From Burkholderiales bacterium (lineage in GTDB: Bacteria > Pseudomonadota > Gammaproteobacteria > Burkholderiales > Burkholderiaceae_C): DNA of 64,000 nt. Under the pieces are notes generated by a model. The model worked only from the letters and a program-made list of their open reading frames with translations. It was not told the DNA's origin and did no database searches. This document shows positions 50,609 through 60,574 of this stretch, piece after piece. Position numbers and translations under genes: made by a program. How positions within the stretch are numbered: the stretch's first letter is position 1; the number at the start of each line of letters is the position of its first letter. The stretch spans positions 62,001 to 126,000 of the forward strand of contig JAIOOS010000010.1 in assembly GCA_021414305.1 (NCBI GenBank), written 5' to 3'.

Positions 50609-51439
50609 ATGAGCTGGGAGCGCTGGCGCGCCGACAACCTGGCCGGCTGGGAGGACCGGGTGCCGATCCACGCCGGGCCCGGCGGCTACGACGTCGCCGG
50701 CCTGCTCGCCGACCCGAAGCGCCTGAGCGCGACGGTCCGCCACGACCGCGAGTCGCTCGGCTCGCTCGCCGGCCTCGACCTGGTGCACCTGCAGTGCCAT
50801 CTCGGCACCGACACGCTGTCGCTGCTGCGCCTCGGCGCGGCCTCGGTCTCGGGCCTCGACTTCTCGCCGCGGGCGATCGCCCATTGCCGGTCGCTCTTCG
50901 AGCGCGCCGGCGTCGCCGGCCGCTTCGTCGAGGGCGACGTGTTCGACGCCGAGCGCCTGCTCGGCGGCGCGCGCTTCGACCTCGTCTACGCCTCGATCGG
51001 GGCGATCAACTGGATCCCTTCGATCGGCCGCTGGCTCGCCGTCGCCGCAGGCCTGCTCAAGCCGGGCGGGCGTCTCTACCTGCGCGACGTGCATCCGATG
51101 GCGATGGCGATCGACCCGGGCAGCGACCTCGAGCTGCGCCTGCGCTTCCCGTACGGCGAGCAGCCGCTGCCCGTGACCCTGCACGACGACCAGACGTATT
51201 CCGGCGACGGCACCCCGCTCGCGAACTCGACGTCGCACGAGTGGTCGCACAGCCTCGGCGAGATCGTCGAGGGCGCGCTCGCCGCCGGGCTGGTGGTGAG
51301 CGGCCTGGCCGAGCACTACTACACCGAGTGGCGCATGCTCGAGTCGATGGTCAAGGACGCCGACGACCGCTGGCTGCTGCCGGAGGCGCCGGAGCGGCTG
51401 CCGCTGCTGTTCACGCTGCAGGCGACGAAGCCCGGTTGA
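50609..51439 (+). CDS. Class I SAM-dependent methyltransferase
   Basis: A 276-residue protein with an AdoMet-binding motif of the form VHLQCHLGTDTLSLLRLGA, then SGLDFSPRAIAHC and the post-motif VYASIGAINWIP. It lacks any clue to substrate. The ATG at 50609 gives MSWERWRADN; upstream sequence is judged non-coding. Confidence 0.85.
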   Translation: MSWERWRADNLAGWEDRVPIHAGPGGYDVAGLLADPKRLSATVRHDRESLGSLAGLDLVHLQCHLGTDTLSLLRLGAASVSGLDFSPRAIAHCRSLFERAGVAGRFVEGDVFDAERLLGGARFDLVYASIGAINWIPSIGRWLAVAAGLLKPGGRLYLRDVHPMAMAIDPGSDLELRLRFPYGEQPLPVTLHDDQTYSGDGTPLANSTSHEWSHSLGEIVEGALAAGLVVSGLAEHYYTEWRMLESMVKDADDRWLLPEAPERLPLLFTLQATKPG

Positions 51440-51554
51440 CCCTTCCCGCCCGCCGGAAGGTGCAAGGCGTGGCCGCCATCTCCATGTCCGGAAGCGGCGA
51501 GCCGACTCGGCCTGTCGCGGCGACCATGCGTCTCCCTTGCCGAGGAGAAGCATC

Positions 51555-52019
51555 GTGTCGTTTCGCATCGTCGGGCTCGCGCCCGAGCCGTTCCAGCCCC
51601 TGTTCGACCTGTCCGACGAGGCGCTGCGCGAGATCGGCGCGCTGCGCGTCGTCGCCGACGATCCGCGCATGCCGTGCCGCGTGAGCATGGCGCACGCCGA
51701 GCCCGGCGAGGAGCTCCTGCTCCTCAACTATGCGCACCAGCCGGCGAACACGCCATACCGGGCCACGCACGCGATCTACGTGCGTCGCCTCGCCGACCGC
51801 GCCTTCGACGCCGTCGGCACGGTGCCCGAGGTGCTGGCCTCGCGCCTGATCGCGGTGCGCGCGTTCGACGACGCGCACATGATGATCGACGCCGAGGTCT
51901 GCGAGGGCACGGCCGCCGGCGAGCTGTTCGCGAAGTTCCTCGAGAACCCGAAGGCGAGCTACCTGCAGGCGCACTATGCGCGGCGCGGCTGCTACGCGGT
52001 GCGGGTGGAGCGCGCGTAG
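51555..52019 (+). CDS. DUF1203-family protein
   Basis: A 154-residue cytoplasmic protein resembling DUF1203, function unknown. Segments: FRIVGLAPEPFQPLFDLSD, DDPRMPCRVS, LLLLNYAHQPANTPYRATHA and the C-terminal HYARRGCYAVRVER. A GTG start is used with GAGGAG nine nt upstream; the in-frame TTG at 51537 is less likely. Confidence 0.85.
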   Translation: MSFRIVGLAPEPFQPLFDLSDEALREIGALRVVADDPRMPCRVSMAHAEPGEELLLLNYAHQPANTPYRATHAIYVRRLADRAFDAVGTVPEVLASRLIAVRAFDDAHMMIDAEVCEGTAAGELFAKFLENPKASYLQAHYARRGCYAVRVERA

Positions 52020-52026
52020 GCGGGGT

Positions 52027-55000
52027 TCAGGGCACCGGCAGCGCCATGCCCATCCATCGCCGCAGCGTCTGGTCGAGCACTTCCATGCGCACCGGCTTGG
52101 TCAGGTACCCGTCCATGCCGACCGCCGTGCAGCGGTTGGCCTCTTCCTTGAGGGCGTTGGCGGTCAACGCGATGATCGGGATCCGGCTCGCGCCGGCCTC
52201 GGCGGTGCGAATCGACGCCGCCAGCTCGTAGCCATCCATCGCCGGCATCTGCAGGTCGGTCAGCAGCACGGCGAAGCGGCCGCTGCGCCAGCACTCGAGG
52301 GCGACCCGACCGTCGGGAACGACTTCGGCGCGGTAACCGAGGTGCTTGAGCTGCTGCGTGATCACCTGGCGGTTGAAGTCGTTGTCCTCCGCCACCAGCA
52401 CGAGCGACTCCGGCGGCGGCGACCTGTCCTCGCACTGCGGCGATGGCGTCGCCGGGCCGACCTCGACGGTCGGGCTCCCGGCCAGGGCGACGAAGAACGG
52501 CAGGCGCACCGTGAACACGGAGCCGGCGTCGGGCGTGCTGCTCACCTCGATGTAGCCGCCCATCAGCTCGACCAGGTGATGCGAGATCGCCAGGCCGAGC
52601 CCGGTGCCGCCGAAGCGGCGGGTGGTCGAGGCGTCCGCCTGCGCGAACGGAACGAACAGCCGGGCCACCGTCTCGGGGTCCATGCCGACGCCGTTGTCCT
52701 TGACCTCCAGCACGACGTTGACCCGATCGGCGCTCTTGTCGCCGAGGCTGGCGCGCAGCGAGACGTGGGCCCCGGCGCGACCGGCCGAGAACTTGATGGC
52801 GTTGCCGAGCAGGTTGACGAGAATCTGGCGCAGCCGGCCGGCATCGGCCCAGACCGCAGCGGGCAGCGCGGGATCGCACTCGACCTCGAGCTCGACCGCC
52901 TTGCCGAGCGCCATGCTGTCGACCAGCTCGCCCACCCTGGCGACGACGTCCGACACCGAGACCGGCAGCTGCTCCAGCTCGACCCGGCCGGCCTCTATCT
53001 TCGAGAAGTCGAGGATGTCCTCGATGATCGCGAGCAGCGAGTGGGCGGAGTCGCGGGCCACGCCGAGCATCCTTGCCTGATCGGTCGCCAGCGGGGTCTG
53101 GTGCAGCACGTCGAGCATGCCGATCACGCCGTTCATCGGCGTGCGGATCTCGTGGCTCATGGTCGCGACGAACGCCGACTTGGCGCGGCTCGCGGCCTCG
53201 GCGCCGGTCCGCGCCTGCTCGAGGTCGGCGATGGTGCGCAGGCGCTCGCCGATGTCGCGCACGATCGCCGTCCACAGCCGCTGCCCGGGAATCCGGTAGT
53301 CGCTGATGGCGACGTCGAGAGCGATGCTCTCCCCGTTGCAATGGCGGCCGACGGTCTCGCCGCCGATCGCGCCGACAACGCGCGCAGCGTCCCTGCCGCC
53401 CGGGCCGGTCAGCCCGGCAAGCGCCGGAATCAGCTGGGAGACGTGGCCGCCGGCGAGACAGGCGGCCGGATGGCCGAACAGGTCTTCGATCTTCGAGTTC
53501 GCCGAGCGCATGACGCCGTCGTCGGAGAAGGTGATCACGCCGTCGGCCATGTGCTCGACCACCGAGCGGATCTCCTCTTCCTTGCCGGCCAGCGCGAAGT
53601 TGGTGAGCTCGAGCTCCATGGTGCGCTTGGCGACCATGGCCTCGAGGTTCTCGTTCAGCGAGCGCAGCTCTTCCTGCGCCCGATGCCGCTCGCCGACGTC
53701 GCGGAAGTGGACCGCGAGGCCGGCTTCCGACGGGTACGCGTGCACCTCGAGCCAGGTCTTCCAGGGCTCGTGGTAGCTCTCGAGCATGCTCGCGCGCTGG
53801 TTCAGCGCCGAGTCGCGGTACTGGCGCTCGAACGGCGTACCCACGAGGCGCGGGATCGCCTCCCAGATCACCTGGCCGAGCAGTTCGCCGGGCGCCCGGC
53901 CGATCAGCCGTTCGGCTTCGGCGTTGACGTAGGTGAAGCGCCAGCCGTGGTCGAGCGTGTAGAACGCGTCGGTGATGCTTTCCAGCGTCGTCGTCAGCCT
54001 CGCGGCCAGCGCGCGCACCTTCTCTTCGGCTTCCTTCTTCTCCGAGATGTCCTGGATCGCGCCGCCGGCGCCGATGATCTGGCCCGATTCGTCATGGATC
54101 CGCTGGCCGATCGTGCGCACCCAGATCCGCCGGCCGTGCGCGGTGAGCGCCTCGAGCTCCAGGTCGTAGGGCGTGCCTACCTCGCGCGCCTGGACGATCG
54201 CTGCGTCGAGCCGGGCCCGCGAGGACGGCAGGTAGACGGCGAGCGCCTCCTCCATCGTGGTGTACGAGCCCGGCGGCGTTTCGAAGATCGCGCAGACCTC
54301 GTCCGAGCGGGTGAACTTGCGTCCCGGCAGCTCGAGCGACCAGCCGCCCACGCGCGCGGCGCGGCCGGCGATGCCGAGCAGCGCCTCCTTGCGCCGCACC
54401 TCGCGCTCGGAGCGCTTGCGCTCGGTGATGTCCTGGACCATGACGAGTCGCGCCGGGCGGCCGGCGAACTCGGCGGTGGTGTCCGACGACTCGACCTCGA
54501 TCAGCGAGCCGTCCTTGCGCCGGTGTTCCCAGGCCATCACCGTCTTGGCTTCGAGCGGGCGATCGGCGAGGTAGGCGTTGAACGACTCCAGCGCGTCCGG
54601 CGCCCTGAGCTCGCGCAGCGTCATCGCCAGGAACTCTTCCTTGGCGTAGCCGTAGTGCGCGACCGCACTGTCGTTGACGGCGAGAAAGCGCAGCGTCTCG
54701 ACGTCGTAGACCCACATCGGCAGCGGATGCGAGGCGAACAGGAGCCGGTACTGCGCCTCGGACCGGGACAGCTGCTCGGCGGCGGCGGCCCGCTGCAGAA
54801 CCGCGCCCAGCCACTCGGCGAGGATCTGCAGAACGCCCAGGTCGTCGGGCGCGAACGCCGAGACCCGGGCGGACATCACCCGCAGGACCCCGTCGACGGC
54901 CTGGCCGGTGCGCAGCGGCGCGATCATGACCGAGCGCACTCCCAGGGCACGACAGGCCTCGCGATTGATCCGCGGGTCGACCTCGGAGTCCTCGCAGAAC

Positions 55001-55791
55001 AGGATCTCGTCGCCGGCGACCACCAGGCCGCCCAGGCTGCCCTCGAGCGGAACCCGGGCCCCGACCCGCTCGGTCGCGATGCCGCAGGCGGCTCGCACGA
55101 TCAGCTCGTTGCCGTCGAGGCTCGAGAGCGAGACGCCCTCGGCGCCCGTCAGCTCCTGGGCCTGCTCGACGATCAGCTGCAGCGCCGCACGCAGGCCCTG
55201 GGTCGAGCTGGCGATCTGCTGCTGCAGCTGCACGATGCCGGCCTGGGTGCGCAGCCAGTGCTGCGTCGCCTCCTCGGCACGCTTGCGCTGGATCACGGCG
55301 CCCAGCGCCTCGGCGAGCAGCTCGAGGGCGTCGGCCTCGGCGACGTCGAAGTGCCCGGGCCGGTCGTCGAACAGCTTGAGCACGCCGATCGGCCCGTCCT
55401 TGTCGCGGACCACGGTGGCGATGACGGAACGCAGTCCGAACTTTCGGCAGAGCGCCCCGGCAACGCGCGGATCGGACTCGGCGTCGTCGCAGCGCAAGGT
55501 CTGGTCGAGACGGATCGATTCGCCCGACAGGCTGCCCGCGAGCGGCACTCTCTGGCCGAGCGCGCCGGCCGCAGCCACCGCCGCCGATCCGGCGCGAACG
55601 AAGAGCGCGTCGCCGTCGAGCAGCTCGAACACCGCGCCCCAGCACTCGACCACGCTGAGGGCGAGGTCCGGGATCAGGTCGATGAGGCCTTCGCGCGTTG
55701 CCGAGGTGGAGGCGAGCAGGCGCTGCGCCTGGACCAGCGCGCCCATCCGCTGGCCATAGAGCCCGGCCTCGACGGACCCGAGTTGTGTCAT
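52027..55791 (-). CDS. Hybrid sensor histidine kinase with GAF and PAS domains
   Basis: A 1254-residue soluble hybrid kinase without membrane helices. Two related GAF domains (about 35-168 and 198-335) are followed by four PAS domains (about 345-460, 475-590, 600-705, 740-850). HisKA with H880 (MSHEIRTPMNGVIGM), HATPase (N997, DNGVGM, GGTGLGLAIS) and a receiver with D1179 and K1232 complete it. The GAF pair looks like an internal duplication (DxESDPRV/DSEVDPRI). No ligand can be inferred. No output regulator is adjacent, so the signal must pass to a distant partner. The ATG at 55791 is chosen over the frame start at 55875. Confidence 0.9.
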   Translation of the reverse strand: MTQLGSVEAGLYGQRMGALVQAQRLLASTSATREGLIDLIPDLALSVVECWGAVFELLDGDALFVRAGSAAVAAAGALGQRVPLAGSLSGESIRLDQTLRCDDAESDPRVAGALCRKFGLRSVIATVVRDKDGPIGVLKLFDDRPGHFDVAEADALELLAEALGAVIQRKRAEEATQHWLRTQAGIVQLQQQIASSTQGLRAALQLIVEQAQELTGAEGVSLSSLDGNELIVRAACGIATERVGARVPLEGSLGGLVVAGDEILFCEDSEVDPRINREACRALGVRSVMIAPLRTGQAVDGVLRVMSARVSAFAPDDLGVLQILAEWLGAVLQRAAAAEQLSRSEAQYRLLFASHPLPMWVYDVETLRFLAVNDSAVAHYGYAKEEFLAMTLRELRAPDALESFNAYLADRPLEAKTVMAWEHRRKDGSLIEVESSDTTAEFAGRPARLVMVQDITERKRSEREVRRKEALLGIAGRAARVGGWSLELPGRKFTRSDEVCAIFETPPGSYTTMEEALAVYLPSSRARLDAAIVQAREVGTPYDLELEALTAHGRRIWVRTIGQRIHDESGQIIGAGGAIQDISEKKEAEEKVRALAARLTTTLESITDAFYTLDHGWRFTYVNAEAERLIGRAPGELLGQVIWEAIPRLVGTPFERQYRDSALNQRASMLESYHEPWKTWLEVHAYPSEAGLAVHFRDVGERHRAQEELRSLNENLEAMVAKRTMELELTNFALAGKEEEIRSVVEHMADGVITFSDDGVMRSANSKIEDLFGHPAACLAGGHVSQLIPALAGLTGPGGRDAARVVGAIGGETVGRHCNGESIALDVAISDYRIPGQRLWTAIVRDIGERLRTIADLEQARTGAEAASRAKSAFVATMSHEIRTPMNGVIGMLDVLHQTPLATDQARMLGVARDSAHSLLAIIEDILDFSKIEAGRVELEQLPVSVSDVVARVGELVDSMALGKAVELEVECDPALPAAVWADAGRLRQILVNLLGNAIKFSAGRAGAHVSLRASLGDKSADRVNVVLEVKDNGVGMDPETVARLFVPFAQADASTTRRFGGTGLGLAISHHLVELMGGYIEVSSTPDAGSVFTVRLPFFVALAGSPTVEVGPATPSPQCEDRSPPPESLVLVAEDNDFNRQVITQQLKHLGYRAEVVPDGRVALECWRSGRFAVLLTDLQMPAMDGYELAASIRTAEAGASRIPIIALTANALKEEANRCTAVGMDGYLTKPVRMEVLDQTLRRWMGMALPVP

Positions 55792-55940
55792 GGGCGATGG
55801 TAGGGCCGCATGAGCCCTGCGCCGGGCGGCGACCGTGCCGGAACACACTCGAACGACGGTTGCGACCCTGCGCAAGGCCGGCCAGGCCCCGCGGATGCGC
55901 GAGACTGTCGCCTTTGCCGCCCTGCCGCCGCGAATCGCCG

Positions 55941-56657
55941 ATGCTTTCCTTCATCGTTCCGGCCCACAACGAAGAGGCGTGCATCGCGGCGGCCGTCGGC
56001 GCCATCGCCGCGGCCGCCGCGGGCGCCGGCGTCGAGCACGAAATCGTCGTCGTCGACGACGCCTCGACCGACGGCACCGCCGAACGCGCGAGCCGGGCCG
56101 GGGCGCGCGTCGTGCCGGTCGCCTATCGGCAGATCGCGGCGACGCGCAACGCCGGCGCTCGCGCCGCGCACGGCGAGACCTTCGTCTTCGTCGACGCCGA
56201 CACGCTGATCGGCGCCGACGTCGTTACCGGCCTGATGAAGGCGATGGCGGCGGGCGCGATCGGCGGCGGCGCGGCGATCCGCTTCGACGAGCCGGTGCCG
56301 CGCTGGGTGAAGTGGCTGCTGCCGGCCTGCTTGTGGCTGTTCCGTCTGCTTCGCTTCACCGGCGGCTGCTTCCTGTTCAGCTCGCGCGCCGCGTTCGAGG
56401 CGGTCGGCGGCTTCGACGAGACGCTCTACGCCTCGGAGGAGCTGACGCTGTGCCGGGCGCTGCGGACGCAGGGCGAGTTCACGATCCTGCGCGAGTCGGT
56501 GCTGACCTCGGGCCGCAAGATGCGCACCTACAGCGGCTGGGAGATCCTGCGCGGCGCGCTGCGCATCGCCGCGGCCGGCCGCGCCGGCGTGCGCGACCGC
56601 TCGCGCCTGGACATCTGGTACGCGCCGCGGCGGCAGGACCCGGCCGAGCGGTCCTGA
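55941..56657 (+). CDS. GT2-family glycosyltransferase
   Basis: A 238-residue GT-A enzyme: SFIVPAHNEEACIAAAV, VVVDDASTDGTAE, ATRNAGARAA and VDADTLI. One hydrophobic helix lies at about 120-140. The acceptor and donor are unknown. The ATG at 55941 begins at the first strand; the frame from 55698 overlaps the kinase gene. Confidence 0.83.
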   Translation: MLSFIVPAHNEEACIAAAVGAIAAAAAGAGVEHEIVVVDDASTDGTAERASRAGARVVPVAYRQIAATRNAGARAAHGETFVFVDADTLIGADVVTGLMKAMAAGAIGGGAAIRFDEPVPRWVKWLLPACLWLFRLLRFTGGCFLFSSRAAFEAVGGFDETLYASEELTLCRALRTQGEFTILRESVLTSGRKMRTYSGWEILRGALRIAAAGRAGVRDRSRLDIWYAPRRQDPAERS

Positions 56658-56672
56658 GCCGCGGCGCGGCCT

Positions 56673-57947
56673 TCAGCGCGCGGCGCGCCTGGCCTCGAGG
56701 AAGTCGCAGGCCACGTTCGCCAGCGCGCGCACGCCGACGACCAGGCTCTTCTCGTCGATGAAGAAGCGCGGCGAATGGTTCGGCGCCACGTCCTTGGGAT
56801 CCTTGTCCTCGGGCACGACGCCGAGGAAGAAGAACAGGCCCGGAACGACGCGCTGGAAGAACGAGAAGTCTTCCGAGCCCATCACCTTCTGCACCACCTG
56901 CACCTTGTCGGCGCCGGCGACGCGCTCCAGCGTCGGCGCCATCGCCTCGGTGAGCGCCGGATCGTTGACCGTGACCGGGTAGTTCTTGTTGATGCAGACG
57001 GTGCAGGTGGCGCGCGCGCTCCGGGCGATGCCTTCGGAGATCGAGGTCACCCGCTCGTGCACGTCGTCTCGCATCTCCTCGTCGAAGGTGCGGATCGTGC
57101 CGCGCATCTCGACCGAGTCGGGAATGATGTTCTGGCGCACGCCGCCCTTGATCATGCCGATCGTCACCACCGCGGGCTCGCGCGTCAGGTCGACCTGGCG
57201 GCTGACCACGGTCTGCAGGCCGAGCACCAACTGCGCCGCGGTGACGATCGGGTCGACGCCGAACCAGGGCATGGCGCCGTGCGTCTGCCGGCCGTCGACC
57301 TTGATGCTGAACGAATCGGCACTCGCCATCGCCGGCCCGGGCCGGTAGCCGAGCACGCCGAGCGGCAGGCGCGAGGTGACGTGCAGGCCGAACACCGCCT
57401 GCGGCACCGGCTTTTCCATCGCGCCCTCGGCGATCATCATCTTCGCGCCGCCGTCCTCGCCCTCGGGCGGCAGCTCCTCCGCCGGCTGGAACAGGAACTT
57501 GACCGAGCCGCGGAGCTGCCCGCGCAGGCCGGCGAGGACCTCGGCCACGCCCATCAGGATCGCGACGTGGGCGTCGTGGCCGCAGGCGTGCATCACGCCG
57601 ACCGATTCGCCGTTCCACTGCGCCTTCACCTTGGAGGCGAACGGGAGGTCCACCTCCTCGGCCACCGGCAGGGCGTCCATGTCGGCGCGCAGCGCCACCA
57701 CCGGGCCGGGCAGCGCGCCCTTCAGCAGGCCGACGACGCCGGTGTGGGCGACGCCGGTGCGCACCTCGTCGAGGCCGAGCTTCTTCAGGTGCTCGGCGAC
57801 GATGCCGGCGGTGCGGAATTCGCGGTTGCCGAGCTCGGGGTTGGCGTGGAAGTCGCGACGCCAGGCAATGACGCGCGACTGGATCTCATGGGCCGCGGCG
57901 TCGATGCTTGCGGCGAGCGACGAGGCGGTAACAGGGGCTTCGAACAT
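56673..57947 (-). CDS. M20-family amidohydrolase (hippurate hydrolase-like)
   Basis: A 424-residue dizinc hydrolase that releases acyl groups from N-acyl amino acids. Motifs: WRRDFHANPELGNREF, ALRADMDALP, MHACGHDAHVA and FQPAEELPPEGEDGG, and the terminal histidine in APNHSPRFFIDE. A dimerisation domain lies at about 210-320. The substrate is not predictable. Confidence 0.88.
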   Translation of the reverse strand: MFEAPVTASSLAASIDAAAHEIQSRVIAWRRDFHANPELGNREFRTAGIVAEHLKKLGLDEVRTGVAHTGVVGLLKGALPGPVVALRADMDALPVAEEVDLPFASKVKAQWNGESVGVMHACGHDAHVAILMGVAEVLAGLRGQLRGSVKFLFQPAEELPPEGEDGGAKMMIAEGAMEKPVPQAVFGLHVTSRLPLGVLGYRPGPAMASADSFSIKVDGRQTHGAMPWFGVDPIVTAAQLVLGLQTVVSRQVDLTREPAVVTIGMIKGGVRQNIIPDSVEMRGTIRTFDEEMRDDVHERVTSISEGIARSARATCTVCINKNYPVTVNDPALTEAMAPTLERVAGADKVQVVQKVMGSEDFSFFQRVVPGLFFFLGVVPEDKDPKDVAPNHSPRFFIDEKSLVVGVRALANVACDFLEARRAAR

Positions 57948-57995
57948 GGCTGTTCCTTAGTCTTCCAGGGTCTAGCGTAACCGCGGCGACCCGCC

Positions 57996-58844
57996 CTAGC
58001 CGGCGAGCTGCATGCGCAGCAGGCGCGCCTTCTCCTCCGCCCGGGCGTCGTCGACGACGCGCAGCACGCCGGCGACATCGACCGGGCCCTGCTTTCCCGC
58101 GAAGGTTCCGGTCAGGCGCGCACCGGCCTGCAGCGCGCCGCGCTCGTACAGGTCCCAGATCTCGGGGCCGAACTGGGTGGCCAGCAGCTCGGGCGCGAAC
58201 CGGCCGAAGAAGCCGCTCAGGTTGGCGACGTCGCGCAGCAGCATGCGCTGGGCGTGGTTGTTGCCCGCCGCGTCGACCGCCTGCGGCAGGTCGATGATCA
58301 CCGGCCCGTCGGCGGCGAGCAGGATGTTGAATTCGGAGAGGTCGCCGTGGATCACGCCGGCCGCGAGCATGCGCACCACCTCGCCGATCAGCGTCGCATG
58401 GTGCGCCCGGGCGTCTTCGGCCGTGAACGAGACGTCGTTGAGGCGCGGGGCGGCGTCGCCGTCGGCGTCGGTCACCAGCTCCATCAGCAGCACGCCGTCA
58501 TGGAAGTTGATCGGCTTCGGCACGCGCACGCCGGCCGCGGCCAGGCGATAGAGCGCGTCGACCTCGGCGCTCTGCCACGCCGCCTCCTGCGCCTCGCGGC
58601 CGAACTTCGTGCCCTTGGCCATGGCCCGCGCCTGGCGGGTGTTCTTGACCTTGCGGTTCTCGGTGTAGTCGACGGCCTGGCGAAAGCTGCGCTGGGTCGC
58701 TTCCTTGTAGACCTTGGCGCAGATCGTCCGCTCGCCCGAGCGCACGACGAAGACCATCGCCTCCTTGCCGCTCATCAGCTGGCGGACGACGCTGTCGATC
58801 AGGCCTTCCTCGATCAACGAGCGCAGTCGCGGCGGTGCTTTCAT
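57996..58844 (-). CDS. RIO1-like serine/threonine kinase
   Basis: A 282-residue protein kinase-fold enzyme resembling bacterial RIO1-like kinases. Nucleotide Lys K44 (ICAKVYKE), the catalytic HGDLSEFNIL with D168, and metal IIDLPQAVD with D185. A C-terminal extension of about 80 residues is typical of the bacterial group. The role is unclear; ribosome-related functions are known for eukaryotic and archaeal RIO proteins only. Confidence 0.85.
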   Translation of the reverse strand: MKAPPRLRSLIEEGLIDSVVRQLMSGKEAMVFVVRSGERTICAKVYKEATQRSFRQAVDYTENRKVKNTRQARAMAKGTKFGREAQEAAWQSAEVDALYRLAAAGVRVPKPINFHDGVLLMELVTDADGDAAPRLNDVSFTAEDARAHHATLIGEVVRMLAAGVIHGDLSEFNILLAADGPVIIDLPQAVDAAGNNHAQRMLLRDVANLSGFFGRFAPELLATQFGPEIWDLYERGALQAGARLTGTFAGKQGPVDVAGVLRVVDDARAEEKARLLRMQLAG

Positions 58845-58897
58845 CGATGCATTCTGCCTGCGAGGCTCCTGCCGGCCTCCTCAGGCAAGATCGACGC

Positions 58898-59521
58898 ATG
58901 GATTCACTCGCCTCGTTGACCGGCGGCGCCCCCGTCGCCGGACTGCTGCTCGCCGTCATGGTCGCGGCCAGCGTGCTCGGGCTGGTGGCGGCGCCGGCGG
59001 TGATCGAGCGCAGCCTGTTCCGCCCCCACCGGCTGGTGCCGAAGAGCGAATACGCGACCCTGATCACCAGCGGGTTCGTGCATGCCGACTTCATGCACCT
59101 GCTGTTCAACGCCTTCACGTTCTGGGCGTTCGCGTTCGGCCTCGAGCGGGCGATCGGCTCGGAGCGCTTCTTCTGGCTCTATGCCTTCGGCCTCTTCGCC
59201 AGCGACCTCGGCACCTGGGTCCGGCATCGACACGAGCCCGAGTACCGCACGCTCGGCGCCTCGGGCGCGATCACGGCGGTGCTGTTCGCCTCGATCATCT
59301 ACTTTCCGACCGGCTCGATCTTCATCCTGCCGATCCCGGTGCCCATCCCCTCGCCGCTGTTCGCGCTCGGCTACCTCGCCTACACCTGGTACGCCTCGCG
59401 CCGCCAGTCGGGGCGCATCAACCACGATGCGCATCTCTCCGGCGCGATCGCGGGGCTCGCCTTCGTCGCGCTGACCGACGCCCCGGCGATCGATCGCGCC
59501 TGGCGGCAGTTGTTCGGCTAG
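58898..59521 (+). CDS. Rhomboid-family intramembrane serine protease
   Basis: A 207-residue protein with about five to six membrane helices. The catalytic pair is S122 in LGASGAITA and H179 in HDAHLSGAIAG. The first loop carries FVHADFMHLLFNAFTFWAF, the rhomboid H-x-x-x-H-x-x-x-N region. It cleaves membrane helices of unknown partners. The ATG at 58898 lies 54 bp from the divergent RIO kinase gene. Confidence 0.88.
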   Translation: MDSLASLTGGAPVAGLLLAVMVAASVLGLVAAPAVIERSLFRPHRLVPKSEYATLITSGFVHADFMHLLFNAFTFWAFAFGLERAIGSERFFWLYAFGLFASDLGTWVRHRHEPEYRTLGASGAITAVLFASIIYFPTGSIFILPIPVPIPSPLFALGYLAYTWYASRRQSGRINHDAHLSGAIAGLAFVALTDAPAIDRAWRQLFG

Positions 59522-59541
59522 GGCGTCCCGGCCGGGCCGGC

Positions 59542-59739
59542 TCAGCGCCGCCTGTTGCGATCGGTGTGCAGGTCGCGCAGCGCCGGCTGCAGCGCCCGCC
59601 AGGCCATGAAGACGATGAACATCGCCAGCCAGATCGCGATGTCGTAGGAGAGCCACTGGAAGTGCACCGTGGCGGTGAGACCCGCCACGCCCAGCAGGGC
59701 GCCGGCGAGCACGAGGACGATCGTCAGGGTCGGGCTCAT
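59542..59739 (-). CDS. Small two-helix membrane protein
   Basis: A 65-residue protein with two hydrophobic segments (SPTLTIVLVLAGALLGVAGL and SYDIAIWLAMFIVFMAWRAL) and a basic C-terminal end (RDLHTDRNRRR). Function unknown. The ATG at 59739 starts directly before the first helix. Confidence 0.5.
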   Translation of the reverse strand: MSPTLTIVLVLAGALLGVAGLTATVHFQWLSYDIAIWLAMFIVFMAWRALQPALRDLHTDRNRRR

Positions 59740-59785
59740 GGGCTGCGGCGATGCTACCTCCCGGCCGCGGGCCGCACCGCGGCGA

Positions 59786-60472
59786 TCAGTCGTCGTCGGC
59801 CAGACCGACCAGCCAGAGGCGACCCGGGGCGACGAAGATCGACGCACCCGCCAGCGCGTCGCCATCCGTGGCCAGGCGCACCCAGCCCAGGGTGTCGTGC
59901 GGGCTGCCGGGAACGAGGTCGCGGGCGCGCTCGGCGGCGAGCCAGGCGTGGATCCTGGCGTACTCGCGCGGATGGCGCGCGGCGGTCCAGGCCAGACCGA
60001 CCAGGTCGCCGTAGCCCTCCTCGCGCCGCGCGGCCGTCATCTCTTCATAGGCCTGGCGAACCTCGGCGCCGAGCCCGGCAGGCAGGCTGTGCACGAAGCC
60101 GGCCGGCACGCCGTACCAGGCGCCGTCGAGGTAGCGCCGGCAGTGGCCGAGCTCGTGCGCGGCCATGAGCTCGAGCGTGGCGCCGAGCAGATCGGGCTCG
60201 ATCCGGGCGAGCGTGGCCTCGGCTTCGGGATTGCCGCGCATCGAGAGCACCAGCTTGCAGCGCCCGTCGACGAAGGCCAGCGCCAGCGGCGCTTCGCCGG
60301 GCGTTGGCTGCGGCTGGACGACGACGTCGAGCAGAATGCCCGCGGCCTTGGCGTAGGCGATCACCGGCCAGCCGCCGCGCAGCCAGCGCAGCTCGGTGGC
60401 GCTCAGGTCAGCGGCGAAGCCCGGGCCCGAGGCCCACGCCAGCACGACGAAACCGAACCAGGCTTTCCACAC
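59786..60472 (-). CDS. Secreted protein with HELGH zinc-protease motif
   Basis: A 228-residue protein with a signal peptide (about 1-20, ending GFA). The sequence AAHELGHCRR (H106-E107-H110) is a gluzincin-type zinc site. E-E-G-Y-G-D-L at about 151-157 may supply the third ligand, as in some gluzincins. Family not recognised; a periplasmic metallopeptidase is likely. Confidence 0.65.
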   Translation of the reverse strand: MWKAWFGFVVLAWASGPGFAADLSATELRWLRGGWPVIAYAKAAGILLDVVVQPQPTPGEAPLALAFVDGRCKLVLSMRGNPEAEATLARIEPDLLGATLELMAAHELGHCRRYLDGAWYGVPAGFVHSLPAGLGAEVRQAYEEMTAARREEGYGDLVGLAWTAARHPREYARIHAWLAAERARDLVPGSPHDTLGWVRLATDGDALAGASIFVAPGRLWLVGLADDD

Positions 60473-60574
60473 GCGAAGCTCCCCGATGGCGAATCTTCGA
60501 CTGCCGCGACGCTCTCCGGTACCTCGTCCGCAGAGCCGCGCGTGCGGTTTCTCGCATAAAGCGAGCCCGCGGGC

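Noticed and set aside
51976-55803. 1275-codon open frame on the plus strand
   Set aside because: It is exactly antisense to the hybrid histidine kinase, whose domains are unmistakable.
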